Positions 38,830-41,148 of a stretch of 41,148 nt of DNA are shown here, in pieces. Both the position numbers and the translations under genes were made by a program. The DNA is from Puniceicoccaceae bacterium (GTDB lineage: Bacteria; Verrucomicrobiota; Verrucomicrobiia; Opitutales; Coraliomargaritaceae). Positions within the stretch are counted from its first letter, which is position 1; every line of letters starts with the position of its first letter. The stretch is taken from assembly GCA_017854655.1 (NCBI GenBank), contig JAFMHF010000009.1, forward strand, positions 1 through 41,148, given 5' to 3'. The notes beneath the pieces are model-generated. The model was not told the DNA's origin, searched no databases, and saw only the letters and a program-made list of their open reading frames with translations.

Positions 38830-40728
38830 TTATTCAACTGCCAAGGCCGCAGTGGAGTACGGGTTCTTACCATTTGCCTGGCCGCGCATGTCCATCACTT
38901 CTGGGTAGCTTTCGAGAAAGTTGTTTTCGTCGATCAGATTGATAAAGTAATGGCTGGTACCTGCAGGCAACTGCGCGACGACCTTGGAACCAGGCAACAA
39001 CTCTGCGGGTTGACGAAACCACTCCTCGTACCGCTCGCCGCCATTTAAGGTGTAGAGCAAGTTGGCACGCACCACTTTGGCACCGTGCTCCTGGTAGCTA
39101 AATTCGACCCGGTCGCCCTGCTGCGTATGTGAATTGATCGTGCAGACCTTGTCCTTATTCGGCAACGGGTGCATGAAGTCGGGATTGTAATACGGGTAAC
39201 TCGCTTCCATTTCGGTGAGTATCTTGCTGAGCTTCGCATTCAGCGCCTGCGCTTTTTCGGGCATGGCATCAGCCAGATTATTGGCTTCTTCAATATCGCT
39301 GCGGGTTGGCTCACCGGCCTGCGTCTCATACAGGCGATAGAGTTCTAACTCGGGGGCATGCTGATTGCCCACGTGATCATAATTGCGCACCAGCTTCCAA
39401 TCGCCGACACGAATCGTGCTTTCCAAGGCGATACTGTTGGGAAAGTGCCAGACCATGGTGTCGCGCACCTGGCCATTCGCTTCGTGCACCAGTTCTGGAT
39501 TGGTCGGATCGTTGGTTAACAAGGCACTCAGATCCGCACCGTCCAAGTGCTTTTCGGCAGGCCGTTCGATTCCAGCCAGCGCCAAAATGGTCGGGTAAAA
39601 ATCGAGCCCATTGACCAACACATCAGACTGCACATCGGCGACAATCCCCGGGCCGCGAACAATCAACGGCACACGCGTGCCGCCTTCCATCGCGGAGATT
39701 TTGCCGCGGGCCAGCGGAAAGTTGTCGGTAATAATCTCGCCCGGATGCCGCTCCATGCCGCCATTATCCGAGGTGAAAATCAAATAAGTATTTTCGCGCA
39801 AGCTATGTCCCGGCCAGCGGGGATCCTCGGTCACATCGAGATACTTAAGCAGACGGCCGACATAGTAGTCCAACTCCTCGACCATCGCACAATAAAATGG
39901 GTTGGATTGCCCCTCACCTGTCCACTCAGCAGGATTTTCCGGCAGTTCGACGCCGAGTTTCTTAACATACTTCTGCAGCAACGCTTCGCTTCGCGTATGG
40001 ATCGGCGTATGCACCAGCCAAGTCGCATAATAGAGGAAGAACGGTTGATCCGCGTGCTCCGCAATGAACTGTATGGCGTCTTCACTGTTCTGATGATAAG
40101 GGAAACCATTTTCATCCAACCGGTAAGGATCGCCCTCCTCGGCCGTAGCAAAGCCTGTCATGCGATGTGGGCGCATGCGTGCCGTGGTGCCGAGGTTGTG
40201 CCGTGTCCAATCAAAGCCCTGATCCTCGGGCTGCGGATACGCATTATGATTAATCGCCATATGCCACTTTCCGCAATGCCCGGTCGCATAGCCATTCTGC
40301 TGCAGCACACGCGCCAGCGTCAGTTCGCCCTCTGGCATGCGTCCGCTATACCAAGGTGGCATCATACGGTGCTGCTCCTTGTTATACGGGGTCGGTGGCC
40401 CGCCACCCACTACGTGCGTCTTCTGCGCACGCGCCGGATGGTTGCCACTCATGATCGCACATCGCGTCGGGGCACATGTCGGCGCCGGCGAATACGCCTG
40501 CCAAAACAGCACGCCCTCTTTGGCGAGCGCATCGATATTAGGCGTCTCCATCGGCGAAGGCTCGTCGATGTCGTAGCATTTCACATCTTGCCAGCCAAGG
40601 TCATCAGTCAGCAGTAAAATTACATTGGGCTGCGCAGGCCGCGACGCCTCAGTCGCAGCACACAACGGTGCAGACAAAGCAGCCGTAGCCAACACAACAC
40701 AGATTATAGCAAATTTAGAGCAATTCAT
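38830..40728 (-). CDS. Sulfatase (S1/arylsulfatase family), secreted
   Basis: Signal peptide; PNVILLLTDDLGWQDV; formylglycine motif CAPTR in APTCAPTRCAIMSGNHPAR; HCGKWHM; FTSDNGG. Confidence 0.95.
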   Translation of the reverse strand: MNCSKFAIICVVLATAALSAPLCAATEASRPAQPNVILLLTDDLGWQDVKCYDIDEPSPMETPNIDALAKEGVLFWQAYSPAPTCAPTRCAIMSGNHPARAQKTHVVGGGPPTPYNKEQHRMMPPWYSGRMPEGELTLARVLQQNGYATGHCGKWHMAINHNAYPQPEDQGFDWTRHNLGTTARMRPHRMTGFATAEEGDPYRLDENGFPYHQNSEDAIQFIAEHADQPFFLYYATWLVHTPIHTRSEALLQKYVKKLGVELPENPAEWTGEGQSNPFYCAMVEELDYYVGRLLKYLDVTEDPRWPGHSLRENTYLIFTSDNGGMERHPGEIITDNFPLARGKISAMEGGTRVPLIVRGPGIVADVQSDVLVNGLDFYPTILALAGIERPAEKHLDGADLSALLTNDPTNPELVHEANGQVRDTMVWHFPNSIALESTIRVGDWKLVRNYDHVGNQHAPELELYRLYETQAGEPTRSDIEEANNLADAMPEKAQALNAKLSKILTEMEASYPYYNPDFMHPLPNKDKVCTINSHTQQGDRVEFSYQEHGAKVVRANLLYTLNGGERYEEWFRQPAELLPGSKVVAQLPAGTSHYFINLIDENNFLESYPEVMDMRGQANGKNPYSTAALAVE

Positions 40729-40858
40729 CGCTATTACTGAACCACCTCAGATCGGAACCGCAAGCTGTATGTTAATTCTAACAATAGCACTATTTAAAAA
40801 CGACGCAGGCCGATCAACTAGCGTTTATTCACAAACGCTCTCCCTGCCTCAGCCCACT

Positions 40859-41148
40859 CTAATTCGCGGTGAAGCCAATCACTCGCAACGCCGTGCCACC
40901 AGGCTGGATACGTCCTGCCCGATTTTCTAAAATCTCCAATTCGAGAGTATGTTGACCTGCCGGCAACTCATTGAAAAACATCACCGTCATAGGATAGTTG
41001 AAGCCACTGAAACGATGCAGCGTATCGATCTCTTTGCTGTGCTGGCCATCCACTGTGCAACGGATGATGGCCGAATCTTTTCCTGCCAGTAGATAGGCGC
41101 CAATCGCTGTACCGCTAAACTCAATCGTCAGCTTGGCGTGCGCCGCAG
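40859..41148 (-). CDS. C-terminal part of a secreted hydrolase (SGNH/GDSL-like beta-domain), truncated by window edge
   Basis: Frame stays open to the window edge: AAHAKLTIEFSGTAIGAYLLAGKDSAIIRCTVDGQHSKEIDTLHRFSGFNYPMTVMFFNELPAGQHTLELEILENRAGRIQPGGTALRVIGFTAN*. Confidence 0.6.
   Translation of the reverse strand, partial: AAHAKLTIEFSGTAIGAYLLAGKDSAIIRCTVDGQHSKEIDTLHRFSGFNYPMTVMFFNELPAGQHTLELEILENRAGRIQPGGTALRVIGFTAN

Noticed and set aside
39547-40617. 356-aa + strand ORF opposite the sulfatase
   Set aside because: Antisense shadow of a clear sulfatase CDS; Arg/His/Leu-rich composition typical of spurious frames.

Overview
This 41 kb window looks like a mostly housekeeping chromosome segment, about 25 intact protein genes, from a Verrucomicrobia/Opitutae-like bacterium. 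The lineage is inferred from gene content and from an unannotated 53-aa small basic protein matching the PVC signature family. Genes recognised include acs, hisF, UDP-glucuronate decarboxylase (UXS), trmL, dgkA, mazG, two RhlE-type DEAD-box helicases, psd, a ClC channel, gpmI, a CaCA antiporter, ileS-dksA-like-lspA, a BadF-type kinase, a hybrid histidine kinase, gatC-gatA-gatB, an S1-type sulfatase and tRNA-Arg(TCT). No prophage, CRISPR array or complete IS was seen. The most interesting signals are: (1) an intergenic GTAG-hairpin repeat family at two loci. Its two stem variants (GCGGG/CCCGC and CTGGC/GCCAG) share one skeleton, differ by compensatory changes and sit in inverted pairs, like REP/BIME elements mobilised by RAYT transposases. 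(2) A second family of imperfect stem-loops (GGGAGGGACGACCTC type). (3) A DksA-like protein with only one of four zinc cysteines, fused to a ~190-aa Lys/Ala-rich histone-H1-like tail encoded by 42-bp tandem repeats, at the ileS-lspA site. (4) A PD-(D/E)XK nuclease fused to an XPD/DinG-type Fe-S helicase. (5) A gat operon whose two spacers carry different repeat elements. All calls come from reading the sequence; no searches were run.
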